Source: UBA2136 sp963974105 (GTDB lineage Bacteria > Pseudomonadota > Alphaproteobacteria > UBA2136). From it: 64,000 bases of DNA. The translations under genes were made by a program, and so were the position numbers. This document shows positions 1-8,931 of this stretch, one piece after another (position 1 is the first letter of the stretch; the number at the start of each line of letters is the position of its first letter). The stretch is from NCBI GenBank assembly GCA_963974105.1, contig CAXBBG010000002.1, forward strand, positions 124,001 to 188,000. Reading direction: 5' to 3'. The notes under the pieces are model-generated. The model saw only the letters and a program-made list of their open reading frames with translations, was not told where the DNA came from and searched no databases.

Positions 1-1
1 T

Positions 2-1513
2 GAAGTACGCGGCGAAATTTATATGAATGATAATGACTTTGCTTTGTTAAATGAAAAACAAGCAGATAAAGGAAGCAAAATTTTTGCCAATAGCCGTAAT
101 GCGACAGCGGGTACAATTAGACAACTTGATGTTGCCATTGTGGCGAGTCGTCCATTAAAGTTTTTTGCCTATGCTTTTGGTGATGCTAGCGATGATGTTC
201 AGTTTTCTACGCACGCGTTAGAACTTGAAACAATGCATGCTTGGGGCTTTCATGTGGTGGAAGAGGCGGTTGTTTTAAATTCGCTTGAAGAAATCATGGA
301 CAACTATCAAAACATGCATAAAAAACGTGTAAGCCTTGGTTATCCTATTGATGGTATTGTGTATAAAGTAAACGAGATTGCTTTGCAAAAACGTCTTGGC
401 TTTATTGCACGTTCCCCGCGTTGGGCAATTGCCCACAAGTTCCCCGCAGAGCAAGTTACAACTCTTTTAGAAGGTATAGATGTGCAAGTAGGGCGTACGG
501 GTACAATAACGCCTGTAGCACGGCTTGTGCCTGTGGCTGTTGGTGGTGTTATTGTTTCAAATGCGACCTTGCATAACGCAGACTATATTGCGGGGCGTGA
601 CATTCGTATTGGTGATACGGTTTTTGTAGAGCGTGCGGGCGACGTTATTCCCAAAGTTGTAAGTGTTGTTGAAGCTAAAAGACCCCCGAATGCTAAACCT
701 TTTAATTTCCCTACCCTATGTCCTTCGTGTGAACATGCCTTGGTGCGTGAAGAGGGAGAGGCTGCTTTTAAGTGTATAAACCATCTCACCTGTCCAGCTC
801 AACAACGTGAGCAAATGGCACATGCAATCAGTAAAAATGTTCTTAATATTGACGGGCTTGGTCCAAAACAAATTGATGTTTTTATCGAGCAGGGTTTTAT
901 AAAAGACTGGGCTGATATCTTTTATCTAAAGAATTTTAAAAATGAAATGTTAGAGCTTAAAGGCTTTAAGGAAAAATCTGTTGAAAATATTTTAGCGTCG
1001 GTTGAAAAAGCTAAGCATATTACTTTGCCACGTTTTATTACTGCACTTGGTATTGAGATGGTGGGTGTTCAAGTAGCTGTGTTGTTGGCAGAAGAATTTG
1101 AAACCTTTGATGGTTTAAAAAAGGCTGCGACTCATGTTGATAATCTAACCTCTATTGATGGTATTGGTGGCGTGATTGCACAAAATATTTGTGAACTTTT
1201 TGCCTATGAAGATAACTTAAAATTATTACAAAAATTATTTGATGCAGGTGTTGAACCTCAAGTTTATGTTAAACCTAAAGCTGTGGATAGCTTGTTGTCT
1301 GGTAAGGTTTGTGTATTGACAGGCACTCTATTGACGATGGGGCGGAGTGAAGCCAAAGAACGCATTTTACAGCTGGGCGGAAAGGTTTCAAGCAGTGTTT
1401 CATCTAAAACAGATTTTGTCATTGCAGGAGATGCAGCAGGGTCTAAGCTCAAAAAAGCACAAGAACTGGGTGTGGCTGTACTTACAGAAGATGAGTTTTC
1501 ATCTTTAGTATAG
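2..1513 (+). CDS. ligA: NAD+-dependent DNA ligase LigA (5' end outside window)
   Basis: Seals nicks in duplex DNA during replication and repair, using NAD+ to adenylate itself. The reading frame is open from base 2 (EVRGEIYM, part of the nucleotidyltransferase domain), so the catalytic KxDG lysine and the N-terminal Ia domain lie before the window. What remains, in order, is the end of the adenylation domain, the OB fold (VQVGRTGTITPVA), a four-cysteine zinc finger (about 719-805), the helix-hairpin-helix region (NIDGLGPKQID) and a C-terminal BRCT domain (about 1285-1513, with GKVCVLTGTL). Domain order and content are those of a normal bacterial LigA. A strong terminator follows the stop codon. 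Confidence 0.97.
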   Translation, partial: EVRGEIYMNDNDFALLNEKQADKGSKIFANSRNATAGTIRQLDVAIVASRPLKFFAYAFGDASDDVQFSTHALELETMHAWGFHVVEEAVVLNSLEEIMDNYQNMHKKRVSLGYPIDGIVYKVNEIALQKRLGFIARSPRWAIAHKFPAEQVTTLLEGIDVQVGRTGTITPVARLVPVAVGGVIVSNATLHNADYIAGRDIRIGDTVFVERAGDVIPKVVSVVEAKRPPNAKPFNFPTLCPSCEHALVREEGEAAFKCINHLTCPAQQREQMAHAISKNVLNIDGLGPKQIDVFIEQGFIKDWADIFYLKNFKNEMLELKGFKEKSVENILASVEKAKHITLPRFITALGIEMVGVQVAVLLAEEFETFDGLKKAATHVDNLTSIDGIGGVIAQNICELFAYEDNLKLLQKLFDAGVEPQVYVKPKAVDSLLSGKVCVLTGTLLTMGRSEAKERILQLGGKVSSSVSSKTDFVIAGDAAGSKLKKAQELGVAVLTEDEFSSLV

Positions 1514-1540
1514 AGACCTGTTATATTTATATAATTACAA

Positions 1541-1573
1541 AAAAAGAACACCCTAAAAGGGTGTTCTTTTTTA
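1541..1573. terminator. Bidirectional Rho-independent terminator
   Basis: A 13-bp perfect inverted repeat (AAAAAGAACACCC / GGGTGTTCTTTTT) with a 4-base loop and A/T tracts on both sides. It lies between the converging ligA and DUF481 genes and can serve both. Confidence 0.9.
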
Positions 1574-1587
1574 ATTTATTGATAGGT

Positions 1588-2322
1588 TTAAAACTTATAA
1601 CCTAGGCTTAACGAAGTGAGCGTATCTGTGTTCTTTTTAGCAGAAGGAACGTCAGAGTTGTGTTCTATTGTTACGCCTACTTTTAAGTATAAGCTTTCTG
1701 AAAGTTTGTTTTTAAGAGATGTTTCAGAAAGTGTAATGGTTGAGTCGGCAAAAGAAATGCTAAAGTCTTCTGCAAGTTCTATGCTTTCATTGATAACCCA
1801 GTTTGCTTTACCAGACAATTTTGCAAGTGCGCTATTTTCTTTAACTTCTTGTGTGTCCAAAGAATGGCGTCCACCCACACTTACTTCACCAGCAACACGT
1901 AACTGTTTTGTGTTGTAGAATTTGTGACCATAACCAATACCTTCAGATACACGGTATTGGTAACCATTTAATCGTTCGTTTACATATTCAGCTTCACCAA
2001 ATACATAGTTAGTTGTAGATATGTTGTAACGAGATTGACCGATAATACGGTATTTTTCTTCGCTTCTTATGTTGTTTTCAGTCGCAGAATGTGCTGATGC
2101 TTTAACAGTGTGTCCCCAGGCTTTTGCTTCACCTTCTTTGTTTAGTGTCGCACCAAAACGTAAGTTTTCTTTATTTGTGTTACCGCTTGCAAAGTTTGCA
2201 CCTGCTTCAATATCACCTTCCCATCCTGTAAAAATATCACTCACAAGTTCATTTGCATGAGCTGTTGATGTTTGGATAAGTGCGCTTGTAATAAGGCAAG
2301 CTTTAAAAAATGTATTTTTCAA
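1588..2322 (-). CDS. DUF481 family outer-membrane beta-barrel protein (YdiY-like)
   Basis: A 244-aa protein with a clear Sec signal peptide (residues 1-23, cut near AHA|NE). The mature part alternates polar and hydrophobic residues and ends in LGYKF with a C-terminal phenylalanine, as outer-membrane barrels do for BAM recognition. The early WEGDIEAGANFASGNTN stretch matches DUF481 (the family of salt-induced YdiY), where WxGxxxxGxxxxxGN is typical. The molecular function of this family is not established. It is monocistronic, ends at the shared terminator with ligA, and lies 29 bases after the mscS gene on the same strand, so co-transcription with mscS is possible. Confidence 0.85.
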   Translation of the reverse strand: MKNTFFKACLITSALIQTSTAHANELVSDIFTGWEGDIEAGANFASGNTNKENLRFGATLNKEGEAKAWGHTVKASAHSATENNIRSEEKYRIIGQSRYNISTTNYVFGEAEYVNERLNGYQYRVSEGIGYGHKFYNTKQLRVAGEVSVGGRHSLDTQEVKENSALAKLSGKANWVINESIELAEDFSISFADSTITLSETSLKNKLSESLYLKVGVTIEHNSDVPSAKKNTDTLTSLSLGYKF

Positions 2323-2351
2323 TTTACGTTCCTTATTTTATGTTTTTAAGA

Positions 2352-3152
2352 TTATTTATCTGTATTGTGAATATGCACATCTCTTTGAGGAAATGGGATG
2401 GATATGCCATTCTTATCAAATTCTAATTTTACTTTTTCCTGCATGTCGTAAAATACAGGCCAGTAGTCAGCAGATTTAACCCAAACACGTACGTTAAAGT
2501 TAATACTGCTATCAGCCAATGCAGAAACAGCAACAAGGTGCTCTTTATCCTTAATAGCGCGATCTTCTTTATCAATAATATCAAGCAATACTTGTTTTAC
2601 TTTTTTAATATCATCACCGTAACCACAGCCAAAAACCATGTCGACACGTCTTGTTTTTTCTGTAGAGTAGTTGGTAATATTATTTGATGTAATTGAAGAA
2701 TTTGGTGTGATAATTGTTTTGTTATCACCCGTTTTTATAGTTGTGGTGAAGATGCTAATGTCTGAAACGGTACCAGAAACACCAGAAGCTTCGACAAAAT
2801 CACCAATTTTAAATGGACGGAATAAGATGACCATTATACCTGCTGAAAAGTTAGATAGTGAGCCCTGAAATGCAAGGCCGACAGCTAAACCTGCAGCCGC
2901 TAAAATAGCAGCGAGTGATGCGGTTTGAACACCAATGCGGTCAAGTGCTGAAATGGCTACAAATAAAATGATTAGTCCGTATAAAATATTGCATAAGAAA
3001 GATATAAGTGTTGCATCAACCTTGCCTTTTTTTAATGATTTTCGGACGCAAAATACAGCAAATTTAGCGAGCCATTTACCTATGATAAATATGGCGAGTG
3101 CGATTAAGATATTGAAGCCGTAAGTTGTTAAATAAAATTGAATGTCTTCCAT
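2352..3152 (-). CDS. mscS: Small-conductance mechanosensitive channel, MscS family
   Basis: A 266-aa inner-membrane channel that opens on hypo-osmotic shock to release solutes. Three N-terminal membrane helices are visible (about 10-30, 50-72, 78-105). The third is the glycine/alanine-rich pore helix (AAILAAAGLAVGLAFQGSLSNFSAG), followed by the beta domain signature PFKIGDFVEASGVSGTV and a soluble alpha/beta C-terminal domain. Its length is close to E. coli MscS (286 aa). Gene order with the downstream DUF481 gene, an osmolarity-linked family, suggests a shared envelope-stress role; that is inference. Confidence 0.93.
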   Translation of the reverse strand: MEDIQFYLTTYGFNILIALAIFIIGKWLAKFAVFCVRKSLKKGKVDATLISFLCNILYGLIILFVAISALDRIGVQTASLAAILAAAGLAVGLAFQGSLSNFSAGIMVILFRPFKIGDFVEASGVSGTVSDISIFTTTIKTGDNKTIITPNSSITSNNITNYSTEKTRRVDMVFGCGYGDDIKKVKQVLLDIIDKEDRAIKDKEHLVAVSALADSSINFNVRVWVKSADYWPVFYDMQEKVKLEFDKNGISIPFPQRDVHIHNTDK

Positions 3153-3242
3153 GATATGAACCTATAATTATTATAAAGGCGATAATAGTGAAAAATAATA
3201 AAGTGTCAATCTATAAAGACGTTTTATAAAGATAGTGCCATA

Positions 3243-3279
3243 AAAATATGGTGCTCATTTTCATGAAACACCATATTTT
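3243..3279 (-). terminator. AT-rich hairpin, probable terminator
   Basis: An 11-bp perfect inverted repeat (AAAATATGGTG / CACCATATTTT) with a 15-base spacer, downstream of the YeeE/YedE pair on the minus strand and followed there by a short T tract. The stem is poor in G+C, so termination may be weak. Confidence 0.55.
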
Positions 3280-3313
3280 AAGGTTTGTAAATTTTGTTAA
3301 GGTACTTAACTTT

Positions 3314-3874
3314 TTAACCTCTAATTTTAAGTGGTAAAAGAATCGCTATAATTAAAAGTACGATACCAATAACTATACCAGTCATACTGCCACTCATATC
3401 GAATAGGCTTGGATATGAAGAACCTTCAACAAGACCAAGCGTTACTTTACCGCTTGATATTTTTTCAAATAAGAAGCTGTCTTTTATGTCCGCATAATTG
3501 ATCATGAATAAGAATGCACCTACAAGGCCACCTATAACAAAAACACCAGCGTCCTTACGACCTGTTGCAAAGGCTGTTATACCTGTTCCTGGACAGTAAC
3601 CTGAAATGGCAAAACCTATTCCTAATAATGCACCACCAACGACAACACCAATGTAAGAGTCTTTGACAGATAAATGTGCAATATCAATAAGGCCAAGTTC
3701 AATACCAGCAAATAAGCCGATAGATGAAAAACCAATAGCACCAAGAATAATCTTCATGAGTCTTGTGTCTGTTAATCTAAGCATGTTTATAATGTTGTTA
3801 GGGTTTGTTGCACCCACTCTGTCTAGAGCAAAGCCAAATAAACCACCAATAAGGATTGCTAGAAATATACTCAT
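3314..3874 (-). CDS. YeeE/YedE family sulfur-transport half-protein (second half)
   Basis: A 186-aa, very hydrophobic inner-membrane protein with about five helices. It carries the signature GYCPGTGI (about residues 92-99), the cysteine-containing motif of the YeeE/YedE (TsuA/PmpB) family that moves thiosulfate or other sulfane-sulfur species. It starts 2 bases after its partner gene, so the two are translationally linked, and together they correspond to the two halves of a full-length YeeE transporter. The divergent ArsR-type gene with persulfide-sensor cysteines supports a reactive-sulfur role. The exact substrate cannot be read from sequence. Confidence 0.85.
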   Translation of the reverse strand: MSIFLAILIGGLFGFALDRVGATNPNNIINMLRLTDTRLMKIILGAIGFSSIGLFAGIELGLIDIAHLSVKDSYIGVVVGGALLGIGFAISGYCPGTGITAFATGRKDAGVFVIGGLVGAFLFMINYADIKDSFLFEKISSGKVTLGLVEGSSYPSLFDMSGSMTGIVIGIVLLIIAILLPLKIRG

Positions 3875-3875
3875 A

Positions 3876-4457
3876 TTATTTCTCCTTTTTTCTAAATACT
3901 AAGATAGCGGTAGGAATGCCTGCGGCAAATGCACCAGCTGCAAATAAATAACCACTTAATGATGTTTGCATAATACCACTCATCATGTGACCACTTGTGC
4001 AACCGCCAGCAAGCCTTGCCCCATACAAAACAAGCACACCTGAAAGAAATGCAACGATATAACGCTTGGTCTTATTGTTACCGTAGTTATCGCGCCAAAC
4101 CTTTGGCATTGTGTTTTCTTCTTGAGTTTGTCCGCCACGTAGTTTAGACGATATCCAAGCACCTGCTAACATGGCAAAAACAAATACATAACTGTAATTT
4201 AATGGGTTACTTACACTTTTGGCGTATTTTCCACCGCTTTTATTAAGGTATTCATTCGTACTTACATAACCACTTTTTGCAGCTGCGTCCTCTGTTATAA
4301 GGGAAGGTGTTACCGCATCCCATACAATAGCATCTGCAATAACAAACTGTGTAGACACGCCAATAGGCTTCACAAGCCATACAGCGAGTAGGAATACACC
4401 ACCAAGCATAATAATAGCTTTAAGCAATGATTTGTTCTCTTTACATTTATATTTCAT
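3876..4457 (-). CDS. YeeE/YedE family sulfur-transport half-protein (first half)
   Basis: A 193-aa membrane protein with four to five helices. The family signature GARLAGGCTSGHMMSG (about residues 142-157) holds the conserved cysteine believed to relay sulfur across the membrane. The loop after helix 1 (about 40-75) is polar and probably periplasmic. It is the first gene of a two-gene operon with the other YeeE/YedE half. Its upstream region holds two AT-rich inverted repeats shared with the divergent regulator, so repression relieved by persulfide is the likely control. Confidence 0.85.
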   Translation of the reverse strand: MKYKCKENKSLLKAIIMLGGVFLLAVWLVKPIGVSTQFVIADAIVWDAVTPSLITEDAAAKSGYVSTNEYLNKSGGKYAKSVSNPLNYSYVFVFAMLAGAWISSKLRGGQTQEENTMPKVWRDNYGNNKTKRYIVAFLSGVLVLYGARLAGGCTSGHMMSGIMQTSLSGYLFAAGAFAAGIPTAILVFRKKEK

Positions 4458-4471
4458 ATCAACTTTCTCTC

Positions 4472-4491
4472 ATATTAGATATATTTAATAT
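4472..4491. promoter_or_regulatory. Candidate operator 1 for the ArsR-type repressor
   Basis: A perfect 6-bp inverted repeat ATATTA-N8-TAATAT in the 108-bp divergent intergenic region, 15 bases upstream of the sulfur-transporter start. Position and symmetry suit a repressor dimer site; binding is inferred. Confidence 0.4.
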
Positions 4492-4530
4492 TATTATATG
4501 TGTTTGCATGTCATTAGTCAATAGTGTAAT

Positions 4531-4546
4531 ATTAGAAAAATCTAAT
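4531..4546. promoter_or_regulatory. Candidate operator 2 for the ArsR-type repressor
   Basis: A perfect inverted repeat ATTAGA-AAAA-TCTAAT, 20 bases upstream of the regulator's start codon, sharing the ATTAGA half with operator 1 (ATTAGATATA). It would allow autoregulation; inferred from position and symmetry only. Confidence 0.45.
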
Positions 4547-4565
4547 TTAATAAAGGACGTGCATT

Positions 4566-4862
4566 ATGGTGAGTGAAGTTAACAAAGAATCTTTGGCTGA
4601 TGTTGTTGCTATAATGAAGTTGCTTTCAAATCCTACAAGGCTTGGTGCACTTTGCCTTATGCTTGAAGATGAAATATCTGTAAGTGATTTATCAAAAAAG
4701 TTAGAAATAGAGCAAACAGCACTTTCTCAACACTTGAAAATGCTACGCGACAATGACTTAGTTGAAGTGCGCAGAGACCACCGTACGCTTTATTATAGTT
4801 CTAAAAATAAAAATATTTTAACTTTAATAAAAACGCTTAAAGATCTTTATTGTCAGCCATAA
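4566..4862 (+). CDS. ArsR/SmtB-family repressor, probable persulfide sensor (SqrR/BigR type)
   Basis: A 98-aa winged-helix repressor: LSNPTRLGAL, recognition helix region EIEQTALSQHLKMLRDNDLV (about 46-66) and wing VRRDHRTLYYS. It has exactly two cysteines, C30 in the second helix and C96 in the last helix, a spacing of 66 residues. SqrR (C41/C107) and BigR (C42/C108) have the same spacing, and there the pair forms a polysulfide bridge that releases DNA. The metal-binding motifs of ArsR (ELCVC) or SmtB are not visible. It is divergent from the split YeeE/YedE sulfur-transport operon with two inverted repeats between. The family call is firm; the ligand is inferred from the cysteines and context. 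Confidence 0.88.
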   Translation: MVSEVNKESLADVVAIMKLLSNPTRLGALCLMLEDEISVSDLSKKLEIEQTALSQHLKMLRDNDLVEVRRDHRTLYYSSKNKNILTLIKTLKDLYCQP

Positions 4863-4901
4863 TACAAATTAGATAAAGCATTCGCCCGCTTTATTTATGC
4901 A

Positions 4902-6611
4902 TTAACTTCCCTCTGTAGGGATTATTTTCTTTTCTATATCAAGGTAATTTAAAACGCTCTGTGATAATTGGGTGGCAATATTAATGTGTTCAGGGATCGT
5001 TGAAATGTTGTAATGAGACATAAGCGCTTGCGCGTGCTCACTGTCTATTGCGCGTGCAAAAATGGGAAGGTCTGGATAACTAGCGCGAATTTCTTTAATG
5101 CATTTATCAGTGGCTTCTTGACTATTTAAAGTAATAACAACACCTCTAGCTTTATCTAGATAGAGCTTTTTAAGGGTTGATGCTTTTAGCACGTCACCGT
5201 AAAGGGCGTCGACACCAATTCGTTTGGCTAAGTTAAATTTTGCGGCGTTTTTATCAAGTGCAATAATGTGCATACCTTGTGTTGCCAGACGTTCACTTAA
5301 ATAGTGTCCCACGCGCCCATATCCAATAATGACGAGGTGATCTGAAATGTTCATTATATCAGGTTGAGAAGGCGTAGATTCAGATACGTCAGGGCTTTCA
5401 TTATCGGATATCCTTTGCCCAATTTTTCTAGCGATAGGTGAAATAACAGGTGTGGCTATCATGGTTATACCGATGATGATAAGTATAAATTCTCCCGCAT
5501 TTTGATTTACTAGGCCGCTTGTTAGGGTTGTACCTATAACAAGTAAACCAAATTCACCTGCTTGAGGCAATAAAAGTGCTGTTTCGGTTGCGATGGCATG
5601 AGATTTTTTCCATAGCCTGCAAAGCACGTAAATAATTGTTGATTTTAATGCCATTAAACCAAAGGCAGATACGAAGTAAAGAAGAGGCGATTCGAATATT
5701 TTTGATATGTTGATGCTCATACCAAATGAAATAAAAAATATGCCGAGTAAAAGACCTTTAAATGGCATGATGGTAGACTCTATCTCATGTCTAAATTCAG
5801 TTTCTGCAAGCAGCAAGCCCGCTAAAAATGCACCCAGTGCGAGTGATATTCCAGCAAGGCCTGCAAGAGATGACGTAAGTAATATGACAAGCAATGTTAA
5901 AGCCATAAATACTTCGATGTTGCCATGCTTGTTCGCAAATATAAAGACAGGTCTTAATACAAAACGTCCTGAAATGTAGATAAATACGCCTGTAACAATC
6001 ATTTTCCCTAAAGCCAATACAAGTGCAGTATGAATAGGTTGGTCACTGTTTGTAGAAAGTATGGTTAGCAGGAATAGAATAGGCATAACGGCAATGTCTT
6101 GCATAAGTAATATGCCGAATGTTGTGCGTCCTGTTTGGGTGGCAAATAACTTTTTTTCTTGAAGCCACTGGGTAATAATAGCTGTGGAAGATAAGGAAAG
6201 CGCCAAACCTATCAGTATAGAAATTGTGATCGAATTTCCCCACAAGTATGCTACGCCACCAATAGCGGTGGCTGTTATTATGACTTGTGCGCTACCAAGC
6301 CCAAATACAAGTTGCCTCATTTGCCAAAGCCTTTGTGGTGAAAGCTCAAGACCAATGACAAAGAGCAGAAGTATTATGCCAAGCTCGGAGGCGTGGTGTA
6401 CGTATTCATTACTTTGAAATGTTAGATGTGAAAGAAAAGGGTAATCACCGACAAGTAACCCAATACCAAAAGGGCCTAATATAATACCTGATATTAAATA
6501 TCCAAGAGTGTTGGTTATTCTGATTTTTTTTAGCAATGGCACAACCAAAGCCGCGACTGCTAAAAACAGACATACTTCAATCAATATAGGTAATAATGGC
6601 GACTCTTTCAT
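4902..6611 (-). CDS. CPA2-family cation:proton antiporter with RCK domain (Kef/YbaL type)
   Basis: A 569-aa inner-membrane protein. Residues about 5-385 form the 12- to 13-helix Na+/H+ exchanger fold, with LGIILLLFVIGLEL and AGISLALGAFLAGLLLAE. Residues about 415-535 form a TrkA-N/RCK Rossmann domain beginning HLVIIGYGRVGHYL (a GxGxxG nucleotide site). This architecture is that of KefB/KefC/YbaL potassium-efflux antiporters, which exchange K+ for H+ and protect cytoplasmic pH during electrophile or thiol stress. No KefF/KefG ancillary gene lies nearby, so whether glutathione adducts gate it is unknown. It converges on the ArsR-type gene. Confidence 0.9.
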   Translation of the reverse strand: MKESPLLPILIEVCLFLAVAALVVPLLKKIRITNTLGYLISGIILGPFGIGLLVGDYPFLSHLTFQSNEYVHHASELGIILLLFVIGLELSPQRLWQMRQLVFGLGSAQVIITATAIGGVAYLWGNSITISILIGLALSLSSTAIITQWLQEKKLFATQTGRTTFGILLMQDIAVMPILFLLTILSTNSDQPIHTALVLALGKMIVTGVFIYISGRFVLRPVFIFANKHGNIEVFMALTLLVILLTSSLAGLAGISLALGAFLAGLLLAETEFRHEIESTIMPFKGLLLGIFFISFGMSINISKIFESPLLYFVSAFGLMALKSTIIYVLCRLWKKSHAIATETALLLPQAGEFGLLVIGTTLTSGLVNQNAGEFILIIIGITMIATPVISPIARKIGQRISDNESPDVSESTPSQPDIMNISDHLVIIGYGRVGHYLSERLATQGMHIIALDKNAAKFNLAKRIGVDALYGDVLKASTLKKLYLDKARGVVITLNSQEATDKCIKEIRASYPDLPIFARAIDSEHAQALMSHYNISTIPEHINIATQLSQSVLNYLDIEKKIIPTEGS

Positions 6612-6857
6612 GGTTATATTAAACCATAAATTTCATTTGAATGTGAGTGAGATTTTATAAATACTAATAAAAAAACTTTAAAAAGGTGATTGTTTTATCA
6701 TTATAAGTGGCTGTAAATTTTTTGTTATTTAGATATTGTCAGTTAGATTCTACTATGGAAATGCAAAAGTATATATGTACATTTTATCTTTTACTACTCA
6801 TTGCAGTTGTGCTGTTTTGGGCGTACACTTAATCAAAATAAGAATATGGAGTCCTTT

Positions 6858-8807
6858 ATGAGCTTGAAAAAATCCTATCCCGTTCCTCAAAAAGTTAAAG
6901 ATAATGCTTATATTGATCAAAAAAAATATAAAGAAATGTATGCGCTTTCTATAACGGATCCGCATAAGTTTTGGGGAGATATGGCAGAAAAGTTTTTGTC
7001 TTGGGATAAAAAATGGGATGAAGTAAGCCATTGTAATTTTGAAGAACCGCGTATTGAATGGTTTAAAGGGGGGCAACTTAATGTGTCTTATAACTGTTTA
7101 GACAGACATCTTAAAGAGCGTGGTGACAAAATAGCTATTTTATGGGAAGCCGATAACCCCGAAGAAAAAGATGTACGCTTAACCTATGCACAATTGCATG
7201 AACGGGTTTGTAAGTTTTCAAATGTGTTAAAAAAACATGGTGTTCAAAAAGGTGACCGTGTGTGCATTTATATGCCTATGGTGCCAGAGGCAGCTATAGC
7301 GATGCTAGCATGTGCACGTATCGGCGCTATTCATAATGTTGTTTTTGGTGGTTTTAGTGCTGAGGCTTTGCAAAGCCGCATTGAAAGTTCTGAGTGTAAA
7401 ATTGTTATTACAGCCGATGAAGGTTGGCGTGGCGGGAAAAGAATTAAGCTAAAAGACACGGTAGATAACGCTTTAGATCATGCTTGTCAAAGTGTGAAGA
7501 AGGTCGTTGTGCTAAAGCGTACAGGCGGAGATATAAACTTTCAAGAGGGGCGTGACCTTTGGTACTACGATGAAATGTTGACGGCCAGTAAGGACTGCCC
7601 TGTAGAGATTATGGACGCGCAAGATCCTTTGTTTATTTTATATACCAGTGGTTCAACAGGTCAACCAAAAGGCGTTGTGCATGGCACAGGCGGTTATCTG
7701 CTTTATGCGGCGGCAACGTTTAAATATGTGTTCGACTATAAGGAGGATGATATATTTTGGTGTACAGCAGATGTGGGTTGGATTACGGGGCACAGTTATA
7801 TGGTTTATGGCCCTTTGGCAAACGGCGCAACCACACTTATGTTTGAAGGCGTGCCGCAATATCCAAGTTGGAGTAGGTTTTGGGAGGTGGTTGATAAATA
7901 TAAGGTCAATATTTTATACACAGCGCCTACAGCTATTCGTGCCATTGAAAGTCATGGTGATGCATATTTAGAAAGTACCAGTAGAAAAAGTTTACGCATT
8001 TTAGGTTCAGTAGGAGAGCCTATCAATCCTGAAGCATGGTTGTGGTATTACGAAAAGGTTGGGCATGGTGATTGTCAAATAGTTGATACATGGTGGCAAA
8101 CGGAAACAGGCGGGCATATGCTTACGCCACTTCCAGGCGTAACCGACCTTAAACCCGGTTGTGCGACATTGCCATTTTTTGGTGTGGTTCCAAAAATTGT
8201 AGATGAAAATGGTAACGAGCTAAAAGGTGCTTGTGAGGGTATTTTGTGCATTGAAAGCAGTTGGCCAGGGCAAATGATAACGGTTTATGGTGACCATAAA
8301 CGTTACAAAGACGCTTATTTTAGCACTTTTAAAAATTCATATTTCACAGGTGACGGTTGCACACGTGACGCAGACGGTTATTATTGGATTACAGGACGCG
8401 TGGATGATCTTATCAATGTGTCAGGTCACCGTATTGGAACGGCAGAGGTTGAAAGTGCATTGGTGTTGCATAAAGCGGTTTCAGAAGCGGCGGTTGTTGG
8501 TTTCCCGCACCCTATTAAAGGTGAGGGAATATATGCCTATGTGACCTTGCACGATGGATATGAGGCAAGTGATGGGCTATATAATGAGCTGATTGCGCAA
8601 TGTGCTAAGGAAATTGGTCCTATCGCAAAGCCCGATGTTATTCACTGGACGCAAGCTTTACCTAAAACAAGGTCGGGTAAAATTATGCGCCGTATTTTAC
8701 GCAAAATTAGCGCACAGGAAACAGATAATTTAGGTGATATTTCCACATTGGCAGAACCAGAGGTTGTGAGCGAACTTATAAAAGGTCGTCAAAAAATTAA
8801 GCTGTAA
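6858..8807 (+). CDS. acs: Acetyl-coenzyme A synthetase
   Basis: Activates acetate to acetyl-CoA through acetyl-AMP in the cytoplasm. From the chosen ATG the product is 649 aa, the standard Acs length. That ATG has GGAG six bases upstream, whereas an in-frame ATG at 6846 and the farther start at 6801 lack a good ribosome site and would add residues absent from the family. Visible motifs are the P-loop YTSGSTGQPKGV (about 262-273), WWQTETGG, YFTGDGCTRD, GRVDDLINVSGHR, and the catalytic, acetylatable lysine K608 in PKTRSGK (K609 in Salmonella). It is a single-gene unit. No acs-linked acetyltransferase is nearby. Confidence 0.97.
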   Translation: MSLKKSYPVPQKVKDNAYIDQKKYKEMYALSITDPHKFWGDMAEKFLSWDKKWDEVSHCNFEEPRIEWFKGGQLNVSYNCLDRHLKERGDKIAILWEADNPEEKDVRLTYAQLHERVCKFSNVLKKHGVQKGDRVCIYMPMVPEAAIAMLACARIGAIHNVVFGGFSAEALQSRIESSECKIVITADEGWRGGKRIKLKDTVDNALDHACQSVKKVVVLKRTGGDINFQEGRDLWYYDEMLTASKDCPVEIMDAQDPLFILYTSGSTGQPKGVVHGTGGYLLYAAATFKYVFDYKEDDIFWCTADVGWITGHSYMVYGPLANGATTLMFEGVPQYPSWSRFWEVVDKYKVNILYTAPTAIRAIESHGDAYLESTSRKSLRILGSVGEPINPEAWLWYYEKVGHGDCQIVDTWWQTETGGHMLTPLPGVTDLKPGCATLPFFGVVPKIVDENGNELKGACEGILCIESSWPGQMITVYGDHKRYKDAYFSTFKNSYFTGDGCTRDADGYYWITGRVDDLINVSGHRIGTAEVESALVLHKAVSEAAVVGFPHPIKGEGIYAYVTLHDGYEASDGLYNELIAQCAKEIGPIAKPDVIHWTQALPKTRSGKIMRRILRKISAQETDNLGDISTLAEPEVVSELIKGRQKIKL

Positions 8808-8857
8808 AATGAATACTGTTCACGGATATATCGTGGCAGCGTATAGCGGTAATAATA

Positions 8858-8906
8858 GACACCAAACTTGCTTTTATGTAAGTACATGAGTGGTGAGTTT
8901 AGTGTC
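8858..8906. repeat. Imperfect inverted repeat after acs
   Basis: GACACCAAACT (8858-8868) and AGTTTAGTGTC (8896-8906) pair over 11 bp with one mismatch around a 27-base loop. There is no T tract, so it is a poor terminator. It could be an element end or a chance structure. Confidence 0.3.
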
Positions 8907-8931
8907 GAAATGAGAAGAGGTAAAGGTTTTG

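Noticed and set aside
4902..6611. Glutathione-gated KefB/KefC named specifically
   Set aside because: No KefF/KefG gene is adjacent and the RCK glutathione pocket cannot be judged by eye; kept as a general CPA2 antiporter.
6801..6857. Longer start for acs
   Set aside because: The added residues are absent from the family and lack a ribosome site; the ATG at 6858 has GGAG at correct spacing.
8858..8906. Terminator of acs
   Set aside because: The repeat has a mismatch, a long loop and no T run; reported only as a low-confidence repeat.
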